Assembly: GCA_015847255.1 (NCBI GenBank) | Contig: JADLZK010007174.1 | Coordinates: forward strand, 186,001 to 250,000 | Reading direction: 5' to 3' | Origin: Hyparrhenia diplandra | Taxonomy: Eukaryota > Streptophyta > Magnoliopsida > Poales > Poaceae | Length of the DNA: 64,000 nt | Shown: in pieces, positions 1 to 11,203 of the stretch | Position numbering within the stretch: position 1 is the stretch's first letter | Layout: the number at the start of each line of letters is the position of its first letter | Notes under the pieces: model-generated | The model's input: the letters and a program-made list of their open reading frames with translations, nothing else | What the model was told of the DNA's origin: nothing | The model's database searches: none | Program-made: the position numbers and the translations under genes

Positions 1-1199
1 GAACTAGCCATTTTCCAATCTAAAAGAGAGGGTTTCAGTACAACCTACGATGGAAATAATGAAGCAATGCTAGTGGGATCAGATTCTCGGCGAGTGGCTG
101 TGCTCCAATGCAACAAGGGCATTCCATCAAACATTGATGCATCCAGGCTTCGCACCTTCATAACATTTGACACCAGCAGGGCATTATCTTCGTGGTATTC
201 TTCTATTTCCTCCAAACCGAAGTACCTTGCAGTATTAGACTTATCAGGCTTGCCTATAGAGACTATTCCAAGTTCAATTGGGGAGCTATTCAACCTTAGG
301 CTTTTGTGCCTTGATGACACTAAAGTGAAAGAACTCCCTAAATCTATTGCAAAGCTACAAAACCTACAAACATTGAGTCTGGAGGATGCAGAGTTAGTGA
401 AGTTCCCACAAGAGTTTTTCAAACCTGAAGAAATTGCGACATCTTCTGGTTTCTTCATGTATAGATGTCACTTACAACAGTTTCAAAATTTGGGAAGCTG
501 TGGAGCCATTTAAGGGCTTGTGGAGTTTGACTGATCTGCAAACTCTGTGGAACATTAAAGCAAGTGAAGTGTTTGTTGCAAAACTTGGAAATTTATCCCA
601 GCTGAGAAGCCTTACAATTTGTGATGTAAGGAGTAACTACTGTGCACAGTTGTGTGGCACTTTGTCAAAGATGCGCCAGCTGTCATGGTTATGGATACGA
701 GCATGCAATGAAGATGAAGTGCTACAGCTGGATGATTTGACATTTCCAAGTCCTCTTGAGACCCTTAGTTTAGATGGACGATTGTCAGAAGGAAGTTTCA
801 CATCTCCCTTTTTCTTAAATCACGGAAATGGGCTTCTTAGGCTAAAGCTATATTACAGTCAGCTTTCAGAAAATCCAGTACCACGCTCTCTGAATTGTCA
901 AACTTGACTACATTATCTCTCACAAAGGCATACACAGGCCAAGAATTAGACTTCCATGCAGGTTGGTTCCTGAATTTAAAGGAACTTTACTTGAAGAATT
1001 TGCCCCGTCTCAATCAAATATGCTTACAGAAGGGAGCTTTGGCCAACCTTGAATGTCTAACAATGAATCACCTCCCGGAGCTACAGGAGGTTCCAGTCGG
1101 TTTTGAATATCTCAAGTCCCTAAATAAAGTAAATTTTTTAATATGCATCCTGATTTTGCAAGCAGCATTCACCCATACATATACGGGACAACGGCATAA
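1..1199 (+). pseudogene. NLR resistance protein, upstream tandem copy: LRR part only, frameshifted
   Basis: C-terminal leucine-rich-repeat part of an RPM1-like CC-NB-ARC-LRR immune receptor; the 5' part lies outside the window. It begins just after the MHD motif region (ELAIF...) and reads open from base 1, with LRR segments such as LDLSGLPIETIPSSIGEL and LCLDDTKVKELPKSI. It is very similar to 7906-9094. Relative to that copy it gains a T in the run near 416-420 and loses a base near 888. The reading frame therefore moves from frame 1 to frame 2 and back, and there is one further one-base loss near 1136. With these corrected, the end matches the sister copy and stops at about 1197. LRR regions of this family sense pathogen effectors or guarded host proteins. 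The copy may be a real pseudogene or may reflect run-length errors, since the same type of defect occurs throughout the window. Confidence 0.75.
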
Positions 1200-2720
1200 G
1201 GCAAGTGAAAGCTTATCAACCTACAGTTTAAACTTTTTCATGTCTTTTCTAAGGTTTGTAAGCTTTATTATTTGGCATTAGATGGCTTTTTAAACCACTT
1301 AATTACTTTTTTAATTTGGATGTTTTCTTATGTAGAGCTACAAGTGTAAAGTCTCGTTGCAACTAATGAAGATTCCCCCACTAACTACTCCCTCCAGTCA
1401 TGTTTCTGATAAGAAGTGGTCAAACCTTAAAACCTATAAGCATCGATAACTTTTAAGTCTTTTGTTTGGCAACATGGATGATATATGTGCATATTTGTGA
1501 CTAATGATTTATGCAACTGTGGTAACTAAAATGTGATTGTGTTAGCAACTTAGATCCAAGGGGACTTAGCAACTAGTTTTTTTTACCAGAGATGCTTATA
1601 TCTGCTTGCCTTATGACCGGTTAGTGGAGTGGCCACTTAGGATATACTTTGCAACCACAAGATTATGGTCTATGGATCTGGTCTTGACTTATTACTTGAG
1701 TTTGTCTAGTTTGATAGCAGCTTACAAGACGCTGGAGGGAGATTCTAGGTTTCAAGAATGATGCTCAGCCTGCCTTTAGTTAACGTCTTGACAATTGCAT
1801 GCCTACAAGATACTCGCCCTTAGGAGGATGGTATCAGATTGCATCTTATTAAACGTTTCCTAAAAAGTTCTCGTAGTGAAACTCAGCCATATATCTTGGA
1901 ACGTGTAATATGGGGGTAATTAAACCTCATAAATAGGAATCACAACTTGTGGGTAACATACATGATACTTGACATGAAAAGTCATGCCTGCAGATGCAGA
2001 ACATGTAATAAAAAAGGAAAAAAAGGCTTTGTACACGTAGTCATCTGAAGTACAATATCCAAGTCAGACTACCATCCTAACTCAGTATAATCATAATTGC
2101 AGATCAGCTCTGAAAAAAGGAGAATATTTATTACCATTCACTAAAATAGGATATCGCAGATTGGAAATATGATTGATGAAGTACAAGCAAATTGGTCACT
2201 AATCACTAGGCAAAAATCACAAGTCAGTACCATATCAAAGCATTGACATTTGGTACACCTTTTTGCAATATGACTTGTTTTGCGGGCCTACACTTATGCC
2301 AACGCCAATTGGCAGGAAGCAAGGTGGGTGCATTGGCGAATGGTTCATCCTGGGTGTATTGAGGTTGGGCATTACTGTGGATAGGAAATGCGGCACTAGA
2401 ACTGGAAGCAGTTGCATTGAAGTTGAATGGCATGACAAGTATGTATTTATCTGTAACAACGTTGCTGGAGTACACTATTTTATGTATTTATTATCTGTAA
2501 TAATGCTGTTTCGGTAATTATTCAGAACTATTTCGAACTGAGAATATTTCAGAGTTTGTATGAAGCATTTGGTAATACTATTTCAGAGTCTGTATGTACT
2601 GAGCATCTCATAACAATTTCAGTATTCAAGCACAGCTTGATTTGACGACATCGAGAACACAGTTTAGTTTAGGGCACTAAAAACGCATGGAAAAATAAAG
2701 GAATTCGAATTGGAATCCAT
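1200..2720. repeat. Duplicated 3' flank of the NLR gene (copy 1)
   Basis: AT-rich sequence without a credible gene. It runs collinear with about 9095-10600 at an offset near 7.9 kb, with small indels: for example the stretches around 1600-1680 and 2260-2420 recur around 9480-9540 and 10180-10340. This shows that the tandem duplication covers the 3' flank as well as the NLR coding sequence. Short reading frames at 2224-2517 are not conserved between copies and were not called. Confidence 0.75.
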
Positions 2721-2816
2721 ACCTTTACCAGGCGTGAGGCGTGAGCGTGACCAGGCCATTGGCCTCAGTCAGGAGGGGATCCAGCTCCACGGGGCCACAA
2801 GTGGCGATTCCAGGCC

Positions 2817-3314
2817 ATGGAGCTGCAGAGATCGCTAGCTGCCGATGGATCCCAACGTTCCGACAAGTCTACAACCAACACGGCCCACGCCGTGCACTCG
2901 AATCGATCCGCCGCGGGCTTGAACAACTGCTGTAGCAATTCCGCCGCCGGCGTCTCCGCTGGGCCTGCATTGCTGCAAGACGCTGTTACCGAACTGAATG
3001 AGGAGCTTGAGATCGCTAGTAATAATCGGCGGATGGAATTGACAGATAATCGGACAACGGCGACGGCGGCGGCCGCGGCAGTTCAGGTTCGCGTGTCCAG
3101 TTCGAGTTCTTCTCTCAGCTCCCAGACGGGCCATTCGGGCGGGTTAACGGGCCCCACAGGGTATCTTCTAGTTACTCGGCCCATTTTGGCCCATGTACAC
3201 GAGGATGGGTCTTCCGAGACGAGAATAGACGTCCTCATTTTGCGAGTGTCAAACGTAAACGTGAAGTTTTATCAAGAAACAGCATGTCAGAGAACTGAAC
3301 ACATCCAAGGTTAG
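2817..3314 (+). CDS. Hypothetical protein from the duplicated GC-rich block (copy 1)
   Basis: I do not recognise this protein. An ATG-initiated frame of 165 codons lies in a GC-rich island (about 2730-3180) and has a counterpart of 167 codons at 10700. The first 80 or so residues are nearly the same in both, including LNNCCSNSAAGVSAG and a short acidic, helix-prone stretch (VTELNEELEIAS). The two diverge after that and end differently. The minus strand is also open through the same island in this copy, but without an ATG. Base differences between the copies change residues in both strands' frames, so neither frame shows protein-level constraint. It may be a promoter-like CpG-rich island or a captured gene fragment rather than a gene. 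Confidence 0.25.
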   Translation: MELQRSLAADGSQRSDKSTTNTAHAVHSNRSAAGLNNCCSNSAAGVSAGPALLQDAVTELNEELEIASNNRRMELTDNRTTATAAAAAVQVRVSSSSSSLSSQTGHSGGLTGPTGYLLVTRPILAHVHEDGSSETRIDVLILRVSNVNVKFYQETACQRTEHIQG

Positions 3315-3421
3315 GGTGGCGGAGGCGACAACAGCCAACGGTAGGAGCAAGCAACTGAACGCAGGAGGTGAACCGGTGAAGCCTCTCATGATCTCCAACA
3401 GCGAGGAAGAAGGAAATTATA

Positions 3422-3572
3422 GCTTCCTCCGCTCCAAATCAGTTCACTTTTTCGCTTACAGATTCATTTGATTTACTATATCAGGCATTATTAACAGATA
3501 ACTAGGTGCATAGAAGAAAATCAATGTATCTAGAAAAGTTCAAAAGTGAACTACAATTTGGAACGGAGGGAG
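3422..3572. mobile_element. Stowaway-type MITE
   Basis: Element of about 151 bp. The left end reads GCTTCCTCCGCTCCAAATC and the right end is the inverse of CTCCCTCCGTTCCAAATT, with inner extension (AGTTCAC) on both sides and TA at both borders. It interrupts sequence that is continuous in the second and third copies of this repeat (around 11180 and 12010), so it inserted after those copies arose. Confidence 0.75.
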
Positions 3573-3574
3573 TA

Positions 3575-3760
3575 CTTACTAAAAAATATATAATGGGACC
3601 TCAACAAATTAAATTATCCATCTCATTTAAAAGTAGGATTAATAAGACATCATAGTAGGGGAGAGTAAAATTTGCCTTTAAGAAAAACAATTGAGATTTA
3701 TATACATACTCCAGGAAAGATAAATCCATTCAATGCCTCTTCCTCCCGGTATATTAAAAT
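3575..3760. repeat. First of three copies of an AT-rich repeat downstream of the NLR locus
   Basis: The segment containing ATATATAATGGGACCT, TTGAGATTTATATAC and CCATTCAATGCCTCTTCC recurs at about 11200-11350 and 12010-12175. It continues the collinearity of the NLR tandem duplication past the MITE. No coding capacity is evident. Confidence 0.6.
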
Positions 3761-4624
3761 GTCGATGCACATATATGTAGCCTTCATACTCATCCTAAGA
3801 ACAATAATAAAAAAAAAGTCCTTACTAGTTACTACATGTCACTGTCATAAACTTAAACCCAATGCAATTATCTGTCACCTAAAAACTATTCTCATATGTC
3901 ACTAGCGTTAAATTTCTGACATGGCCTAGCATTATGCATGTGTATTCAGTTGAATACCCAAAATTTTTGACAAAAAAAATTATATACATAATATATAACA
4001 TGTATATGTATCAAAAAAATAGAAAATAACATCACAGGCTTTCCAATCTCATATTGTCTCTTCGGCTCAAATGACACACTTCTCAATCTCAATTTGATAT
4101 TTAATTATGTGCTATAAATTTATATTTTAAATTGCTAAAGTTTTTTGCCCTTTAAAAAATTTTGAATACCCAAACTCCAAATCCGAGCCCGCCCCTGTTG
4201 GTGGGCATAAAAAGGAACCGACTAAATTTGTGTCCTGAGAGGACGGACAAATTGGTTCTTTTGATATCTACTCCTTGCGTCTTTCCAAGAAATCAAACAT
4301 CTCAACTTTAACTAAATGTATATAAGAAAATATTAATATTTATGATGTATTGCCAATAGTATCTCATTTATATATTTTTTTCATAATAGTCCTATTTGGA
4401 GATACCAATGTTGCTAATATGTTTTATATAAATTTAATTAGGTTTGACGAAAACCCATACCATTTTTGTTGAGTGTGTGTGGCGAGGGGAGATGGAGACT
4501 GGGGAGACAGTATTAGCCAAGATTAACAGAATAATGGCGTGAAAGATATTCAAATCTATGGACAGTAATTTTGACAGGATTTGAGTTTTTCTATAGGAGA
4601 TGAGATATAAGTTTTAGCAAATGA
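3761..4624. other. AT-rich intergenic DNA, no gene seen
   Basis: No reading frame with coding character. It holds short A/T-rich runs and a sequence near 4270-4440 resembling the interior of a decayed MITE. Nothing else could be supported. Confidence 0.5.
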
Positions 4625-4638
4625 TATATATAGGAAAA

Positions 4639-5121
4639 CATACTGGGAGTTGTCGGTTACCAGCACCTGGCGCCCGAGATTGCCGCGGATGTACCTGGTG
4701 GCTCGCGGCACGGTCGGGGGTTCCGCGAGCATTCCGCGGGGCCTTCAACTCTCTGGTCCTGCTCGTCAGTTGGGTAATTTGGAAGGAGCGGAACCGCATG
4801 ACATTCGACCACGTGAGGCGAACGACGTCCCAGGTCCTCAACGACATTAAGGCCGAGGGCGAGGAGTGGGTGGCGGCGGGCTACTCCACGTTGGCGCTGC
4901 TGTTTGCCTTCATGGCCTAGACCGCTTGCATACATTTGTCGCAACATTAGTTTCATACTTAGTTACACCCCTGCAGCAGCACCGTTAAAGCCCGGTGATT
5001 TATGTAGTGTGTTTACCCACCGCGTCCCTGAGGAATCTTGCCTTGGTTCGGGGTGGGTCGTGTATCAAACTCCATTTCCCTTAAAAGAATACACACAGGC
5101 GTTTAAAAAAAAAAAAAAAAT
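4639..5121 (+). mobile_element. 5'-truncated LINE 3' end with poly(A) and 14-bp target-site duplication
   Basis: The 3' end of an L1-type LINE. The coding remnant reads LVSWVIWKERNRMTFDHV, a motif typical of the C-terminal zf-RVT tail of plant LINE ORF2, up to the stop at 4918-4920. A 3' UTR and an A-tract at 5105-5120 follow. The 14-bp direct repeat TATATATAGGAAAA flanks it at 4625-4638 and 5122-5135, as expected for target-primed reverse transcription. It lies between the two NLR copies. Confidence 0.85.
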
Positions 5122-5135
5122 TATATATAGGAAAA

Positions 5136-6370
5136 AGTTGCCTTAGCCTAATAATAATTGATCAAATGGGTCCTACCGTGCTAGGACAGGTTGGTTGGAC
5201 AACGATGATGATCGTACTGTTGAATGAAGTGTGGACTGACCACCAACCAAGTGCCCAGTGGCCACTCTGAGTCAAGTCTTCGCTTGTACCCGAACCTATA
5301 TGCATATGGTAGCTGCCAGGTGAGCACTGGCTGTCGCCAGAACCAAATTATTCCGGTATTCCCCTCTATCGTTCTTCCTCCTCTACTACTACTCTCTTGC
5401 AGGGCACCCAGATCCTTTGGTTCTAGTGTCTTCTAGGACCTTCTAGTATCTTCCTCCTATGATCGATGCCCCTTGCTTGCTACCTATCTTGAACTCAGAT
5501 CAAGTAATCAGTGGTTGCTCCTGATTATTCATGGCGGTGGCTAACAATTTGACAAGACATTGAAGGTTCGTTTCTCATCGCCTCTCCATCCTTCTTCCAC
5601 TTCATTTCTCCCGGTTTTCATATCAGAGAAATAACGGCTTGCTACCCATTTATGCAGCAAGCAAACATGTGATGCTTTTGCGCCAACGTATTGTTCAGAT
5701 TCACACTTCAGACAGAAAGAATTTCTCAACAGCTGAATCTGTTGCTCTGTTCCAAGGGAAGAAACTGGTACTATTCTATTCTTGCCTACACTGTTTTCCC
5801 ATTTTTAATAAATACAGTAGCATGTTACTACCTTTTCTATTTGCAGCTAACAAGATTTCTTTTCCTCCTGACATCGGAATGACAGATACAGATTGTGCAC
5901 TGATTCATCCTTCTATCTTTTTATCTTATTATTCATCTTCATATTCTCCAACAAGTCACCTATTCAACCACTCCAAAAAAGTATCCACAGATCTCAACGA
6001 TTTTCAGTAAGCCTTAAGGTATAGCAGATCTGACCTCAAAGGACTATCTCTACTTTCATTACCTCTTGCAAATTTGTTACTACTTGCTGTTCCATAGAAA
6101 AAACATAGATTCAATGTACAAGAAACTGGTACTTATGACTGAACGATGACTTTTTCAGCAAGACTAAGTATTTCAAATAGTTTTTGCAGACCAGACTTTA
6201 AAAGAACTAACTCTCTTTTGCATTATATCTATAAACTAGTTACAGTTTGCTATTCAGTAAGAGATTTTCTTTTATTCATGTAGATTTGATACGCTAAGGA
6301 GCGGTATTGGTGCTAACGAAAGTGAGCCTTGACTTTCGCTAAAATATCCAAGTCAATCGAATAAGAAGGG
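5136..6370. other. Upstream region of the downstream NLR gene
   Basis: No conserved coding sequence. The several reading frames of 60-120 codons around 5540-6010 have no recognisable similarity. Pyrimidine-rich stretches and possible splice borders near 6280-6300 would allow a 5' UTR intron before the ATG at 6371, but this cannot be decided from sequence alone. Confidence 0.4.
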
Positions 6371-9094
6371 ATGGCAGAGATTGCTGTTGTTCTTGTCCTG
6401 AAAAAGATTGCCATAGCACTGGCAGGAGAGACCCTAAGTTTTGCTAAACCTTTGCTTGCTAAAAAATCTGAGTTGGTAGCAGCACTCCCAGATGACATGA
6501 AACTGATTAGTAATGAGCTGGAGCTTATTCGGGCATTTCTTAAGGAAATTGGCCGCAAGGGTTGGAGAGGTGAAGTAATAGAAACATGGACAGGGCAAGC
6601 TCGAAGACTGGCTTATGATATGGAAGACACTGTGGATCATTTTATTTATGTAGTTGGTAAACACAATCAGATAGGATCATGGTGGGATTACATGAAGAAA
6701 ATAGCCAAGAAACCTCAACATCTGCTGTCACTAGATGAAATTGCTAGTCAAATTAAGAGAATAAAGCAAGAGCTTAAACAACTCTCTGAAAGTAGAGACC
6801 GCTGGACTAAACCCTTAGATGGTGGGACTGATATACCTGCAGGAAGCTATGAAACTGAAAAGGAAATATATCTTCCTGGACATGATTACTCAATCAGTGA
6901 TGAGGAGCTTGCAGGAATTGATAAAAATAAGCAGACCTTGATTAGTTCATTAAGATTTGAAGATCCATCTCTTCGGACCATTGCTGTCTGGGGTATGGGT
7001 GGCATTGGAAAAAGCACTCTTGTCAACAATGTGTACAAAAATGAAGGTTCCAACTTTGATTGCTGTGCATGGGTTTCAATCTCTCAGTCATATAAACTAG
7101 AAGATATATGGAAGAAAATGCTGACAGATCTCGTCGGGAAAGATAAGAAAGAATTTGATCCTGGAACAATGGATAGTGCAGAATTAAGAGTGCAATTGAT
7201 AAAAACTCTAGATAAAAAACAGTACTTGATCATACTGGATGATGTCTGGACGGCTGATGTTCTTTTTAGAATTAAAGAGGTTCTTGTAGATAATGGCCTT
7301 GGGAGCAGAGTAATAATCACAACAAGAATTGAGGAGGTAGCTTCAATAGCTGAGGATAGTTGTAAGATCAAAGTAGAACCTCTTGATGACCATGATTCCT
7401 GGCATGTATTTTGTAGGAAGGCATTTCCAAAAGTTGAAAATCATATCTGCCCTCCAGAATTACGTCAGTATGGTATGAACATTGTGGAGAGATGTGATGG
7501 CTTGCCATTAGCCCTTGTGGCAATAGGAAGCATATTGTCTCTGAGACCGAAGAATGTCAATGAGTGGAAGCTATTTTATGACCAGCTTATTTGGGAGCTA
7601 CACAACAATGAGAACCTTAATCGTGTGGAGAAAATTATAAATCTAAGCTATAAATACCTACCAGACTATTTGAAGAACTGCTTCCTGTATTGTGCTATGT
7701 TTCCAGAAGACTATCTAATACACAGAAAGAGGCTGATTAGATTGTGGATAGCTGAAGGATTTATTGAACAAAAAAGGTGCATGCAACTTAGAAGATACCG
7801 CTGAAAGTTATCTAAGTGAACTTGTACGACGGAGCATGCTTCACGTTGCAAAGAGGAACAGCTTTGGTAGGATTAAATGTATTCGAATGCATGATCTTGT
7901 GCGTGAACTAGCCATTTTCCTATCTAAAAAGAGAGGGTTTCAGCACAACCTATGATGGAAATAATGAAGCAATGCTAGTGGGATCAGATTCTAGACGAGT
8001 GGCTGTGCTCAAATGCAGCAATGGCATTGCAGCAAACATTGATGCATCCAGGCTTCGCACCTTCATAACGTTCGACACCAGCAGGGCGTTATCTTCGTGG
8101 TATTCTTCTATCTCCTCCAAACCGAAGTACCTTGCAGTATTAGACTTATCAGGCTTGTCTATTGAGACTATTCCAAGTTCAATTGGGGAGCTATTCAACC
8201 TTAGGCTTTTGTGCCTCGATGACACCAAAGTGAAAGAGCTCCCTAAATCTATTACAAAGCTTCAAAACTTACAAACATTGAGTGTTGAGAACGCGCAGTT
8301 AGTGAAGTTCCCAGAAGGATTTTCAAAACTGAAGAAATTGCGACATCTTCTGGTTTCACGGTTAACTAACGACAGTTTCAAAATTTGGGAAGCTATGGAG
8401 CCATTTAGGGGTTTGTGGACTTTGATTGAACTGCAAACTCTGTGGACCATTAAAGCAACTGAAGTATTTGTTGCAAAACTTGGAAATTTATCCCAGCTGA
8501 GAAGCCTTATAATTTGTGATGTAAGGAGCAATTACTGTGCACAATTGTGTGGCTCTTTGTCAAAGATGTGCCAGCTGTCAGCATTGATGATAGAAGCATG
8601 CAACAAAGATGAACTGCTACAACTGGATGATTTGACATTTCCAAATCCCCTTCAAATTCTTACTTTGGTTGGGCGATTGTCAGAAGGAACTTTGACATCG
8701 CCCTTTTTCTTAAATCACGGAAATGGGCTTCTTAGGCTAAAACTATATTACAGTCAGCTTTCAGAAAGTTCAGTACCACACCTCTCTAAATTGTCAAACT
8801 TGACTGAGTTATCTCTTGTAGAGGCATACACCGGCCAAGAATTATACTTCCAAGCAGACTGGTTCCTGAATTTAAAGGAACTTTACTTGAAGCATTTGCC
8901 CCATATCAATCAAATACGCATACAGAAGGGAGCTTTGGCCAACCTTGAATATATAGTGATGAATCGCCTCCCGAGCTACGGGATGTTCCAGTCGGTTTCA
9001 GATATCTCAAGTCCCTAAAAAAGTAAATTTTCTCTATATGCATCCTGATTTTGAAAGCAGCATTCGCCCATACATACACCGGACAATGGCATAA
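6371..9094 (+). CDS. CC-NB-ARC-LRR (RPM1-like) disease-resistance receptor, with four apparent frameshifts
   Basis: Cytoplasmic immune receptor of the RPM1-like CC-NLR class, which binds ADP/ATP and activates effector-triggered immunity. The start ATGGCAGAG opens an Rx-type coiled-coil domain with the EDVID-like EDTVD at residues 85-89. NB-ARC follows: P-loop GMGGIGKST (208-216), kinase-2 LIILDDVW (286-293), RNBS-B GSRVIITTR, GLPLA (377-381), RNBS-D CFLYCAMFPEDY, then RMHDL (about 7885) and roughly ten LRRs. The uninterrupted frame stops at 7804. A conserved frame resumes at about 7780 (one extra A after GAACAAAAA), shifts again near 7928 (five A where copy 1 has four), near 8973 (CCGAG where copy 1 has CCGGAG) and near 9018 (A run one short). 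The restored stop is TAA at 9092-9094. The gene appears intronless. It is probably a functional gene with run-length errors, but pseudogene status is possible. Confidence 0.85.
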
Positions 9095-10600
9095 GGCAAG
9101 TGACAGCTTCTCAACCTACAGTTTAAAATTTTTCATGTCTTTTCTAAGGTTTGTAAGCTTTATTATTTGGCGTTAGAAGACTTTTTAAACCACTTAATTA
9201 TTTTTTTAATTTGGATGTTTTATTGTGTAGAGCTACAAGTGTAAAGTCGCGTGGCAGTTAATGAAGATTCCCCTTACTAACTACTCCCTCTAGGCTAAGA
9301 TTTGGCCAAAACTTGAAAACTACAAACATGGATAACTTTTAAGTCTTTTTTGTCTGGCGACGTGCATGATATATGTGCATATTTGTGGCTAGTGGTTTAT
9401 GCAACTGTAGCGACAAAAATGTGGCTTTGTTAGCAGCTTAGATCCTAGGGGGCTGAGCAACTAGGTCTTTGTTAGAGATGCTTATTTCTGCTTTCCATAA
9501 TGACCGGTTTGTGGAGTGGCCACTTAGGATATACTCTGCAACCACAAGACTATGGATCTGGTCTTGACTAGTTACTTGAATTTGTTTAGATTGATAGCAG
9601 CTTAAAAGACATTAGACGGGGTTCTAGGTTTTAAGAATGGCGCTCAGCCTGCCTTTGCTCAGCCTACAGGGTACTCGCCCTTAGGAGGATGGTATCATTG
9701 ACCTAGACTGAAACATTACAGGTTGTGTATTATTAAACATTTCCTAAAAGTCTCGTAGTGAAACCGAGCCATATATCTTGGAAACCTTGAATGTGTGACA
9801 TAGGAGTAATTAACCCTCATAAATAGGAACCACAGCTTGTGGGTAACGTGCATAATACTTGAGATGGAAAAAGTCATGCTCGTAGGTGCAAGACAATGTA
9901 ATAAAAAAAAAAAAAGGCTTTGTACTCCTATCTGCATAATTCTCTGAAGTATAATATCCAAGTCAAACTATCATCCTAATTCAGTATTATCAACACATAA
10001 TTGCAGATCGACTCTGAAAAGGAGAACATTTATTACCATTCACTGAAAAATAAAAAATGGATAGGACATAATTGCAGAATGGAAATATGATTGATAAAGT
10101 ATAAGCAAAGTGGTCACTAATCACTAGGCAAAAATCACAACTCAGTACCACATCAAAGAATTGACATTTGGTATTCACTTTTTGCAGTATGATTCGTTTG
10201 TGGGTATATGGGTACGTTATGGCCGCCACCAATTGGCAGGAATTAAGGTGGGTGAATTGGCGAATGGTTCACCCTGGGTGTATTGAGCTTGGACATTACT
10301 GTGGAGAGGAAATGCGGCACTAGAACTGGAAGCAGTTGCATTGAAGTTGAAGGGCATGACATGTATCATGTATGTATTTATCTGTAATAGTGTTGTTTCG
10401 GTAATTATTCGGAACCATTTCGAATTCAGAATATTTCAGAGTTTGTACGAAGCATTTGGTAATACTATTTCAGAGTCTGTATGTACTGAGCATTTCATAA
10501 AATTTTCCAGTATTCAAGCACAGCCTGATTTGACGACATCGAGAACTCAATTTATAAGCCACCAACAACGCATGGAAATGATAATGGAATTGGAATCCAT
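9095..10600. repeat. Duplicated 3' flank of the NLR gene (copy 2)
   Basis: Collinear with 1200-2720 with scattered indels. No credible gene. It contains short A-tracts (for example near 9905) and the same conserved stretches found in copy 1. Confidence 0.75.
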
Positions 10601-10699
10601 ACCTTCACCAGGCGTGAGCGTGACCAGGCCATTGGCCTCAGTCAGGAGGGGATCCAGCTCCACGGAGCTCCACGGGGCCACAAGTGTCGATTCCAGGAC

Positions 10700-11203
10700 A
10701 TGGAGCTGCAGAGCTCGCTAGCTGCCGATGGATCCCAACGTTCCGACAAGTCTACAACCAACACGGCCTACGCCGTGCACTCGAATCGATCCGCCGCGGG
10801 CTTGAACAACTGCTGTAGCAATTCCGCCGCCGGCGTCTCCGCTGGGGCTGCATTGCTGCAAGACGCTGTTACCGAACTGAAGGAGGAGCTCGAAATCGCT
10901 AGTAGCAATCGGTGGATGGAATTGATAGATAATCGGACAACGGCCGCGGCCGCAGACGCCACCGCCGGCAAGGTGCGCGGTCGGTTCAGTTCACTTCAGG
11001 TTCGCGTGATACAGTCGCTCGAGTTCTTCTCTCAGCTTGACGGGCCATTCCGGTGGCTTAACGGGCCGCGCAGGGTCCCTTCTAGTTATTTGGCCCACTT
11101 TTGGCCCATGTACACAGAAGGTGAACTGGTGATTTTTGTGAAGCATCTCTTGATCTCCAACAGCGAGCAAGAAGAAAAATGTACTAAAAAAAAAAATATT
11201 TAA
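10700..11203 (+). CDS. Hypothetical protein from the duplicated GC-rich block (copy 2)
   Basis: Counterpart of 2817-3314: 167 codons from ATGGAGCTGCAG. The first 80 residues are nearly the same as in copy 1, including a possible short helical stretch (VTELKEELEIAS). The C-terminus is different and runs into A-rich repeat sequence, which argues against a real protein end. On the opposite strand this copy has a TAG where copy 1 has TGG. I do not recognise the product. It may be a gene fragment or a GC-rich regulatory island that travelled with the NLR. Confidence 0.25.
   Translation: MELQSSLAADGSQRSDKSTTNTAYAVHSNRSAAGLNNCCSNSAAGVSAGAALLQDAVTELKEELEIASSNRWMELIDNRTTAAAADATAGKVRGRFSSLQVRVIQSLEFFSQLDGPFRWLNGPRRVPSSYLAHFWPMYTEGELVIFVKHLLISNSEQEEKCTKKKNI

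Noticed and set aside
5541..6010. Possible small genes upstream of the downstream NLR
   Set aside because: No similarity, no conservation in a second copy, and no coding signal beyond chance open frames.
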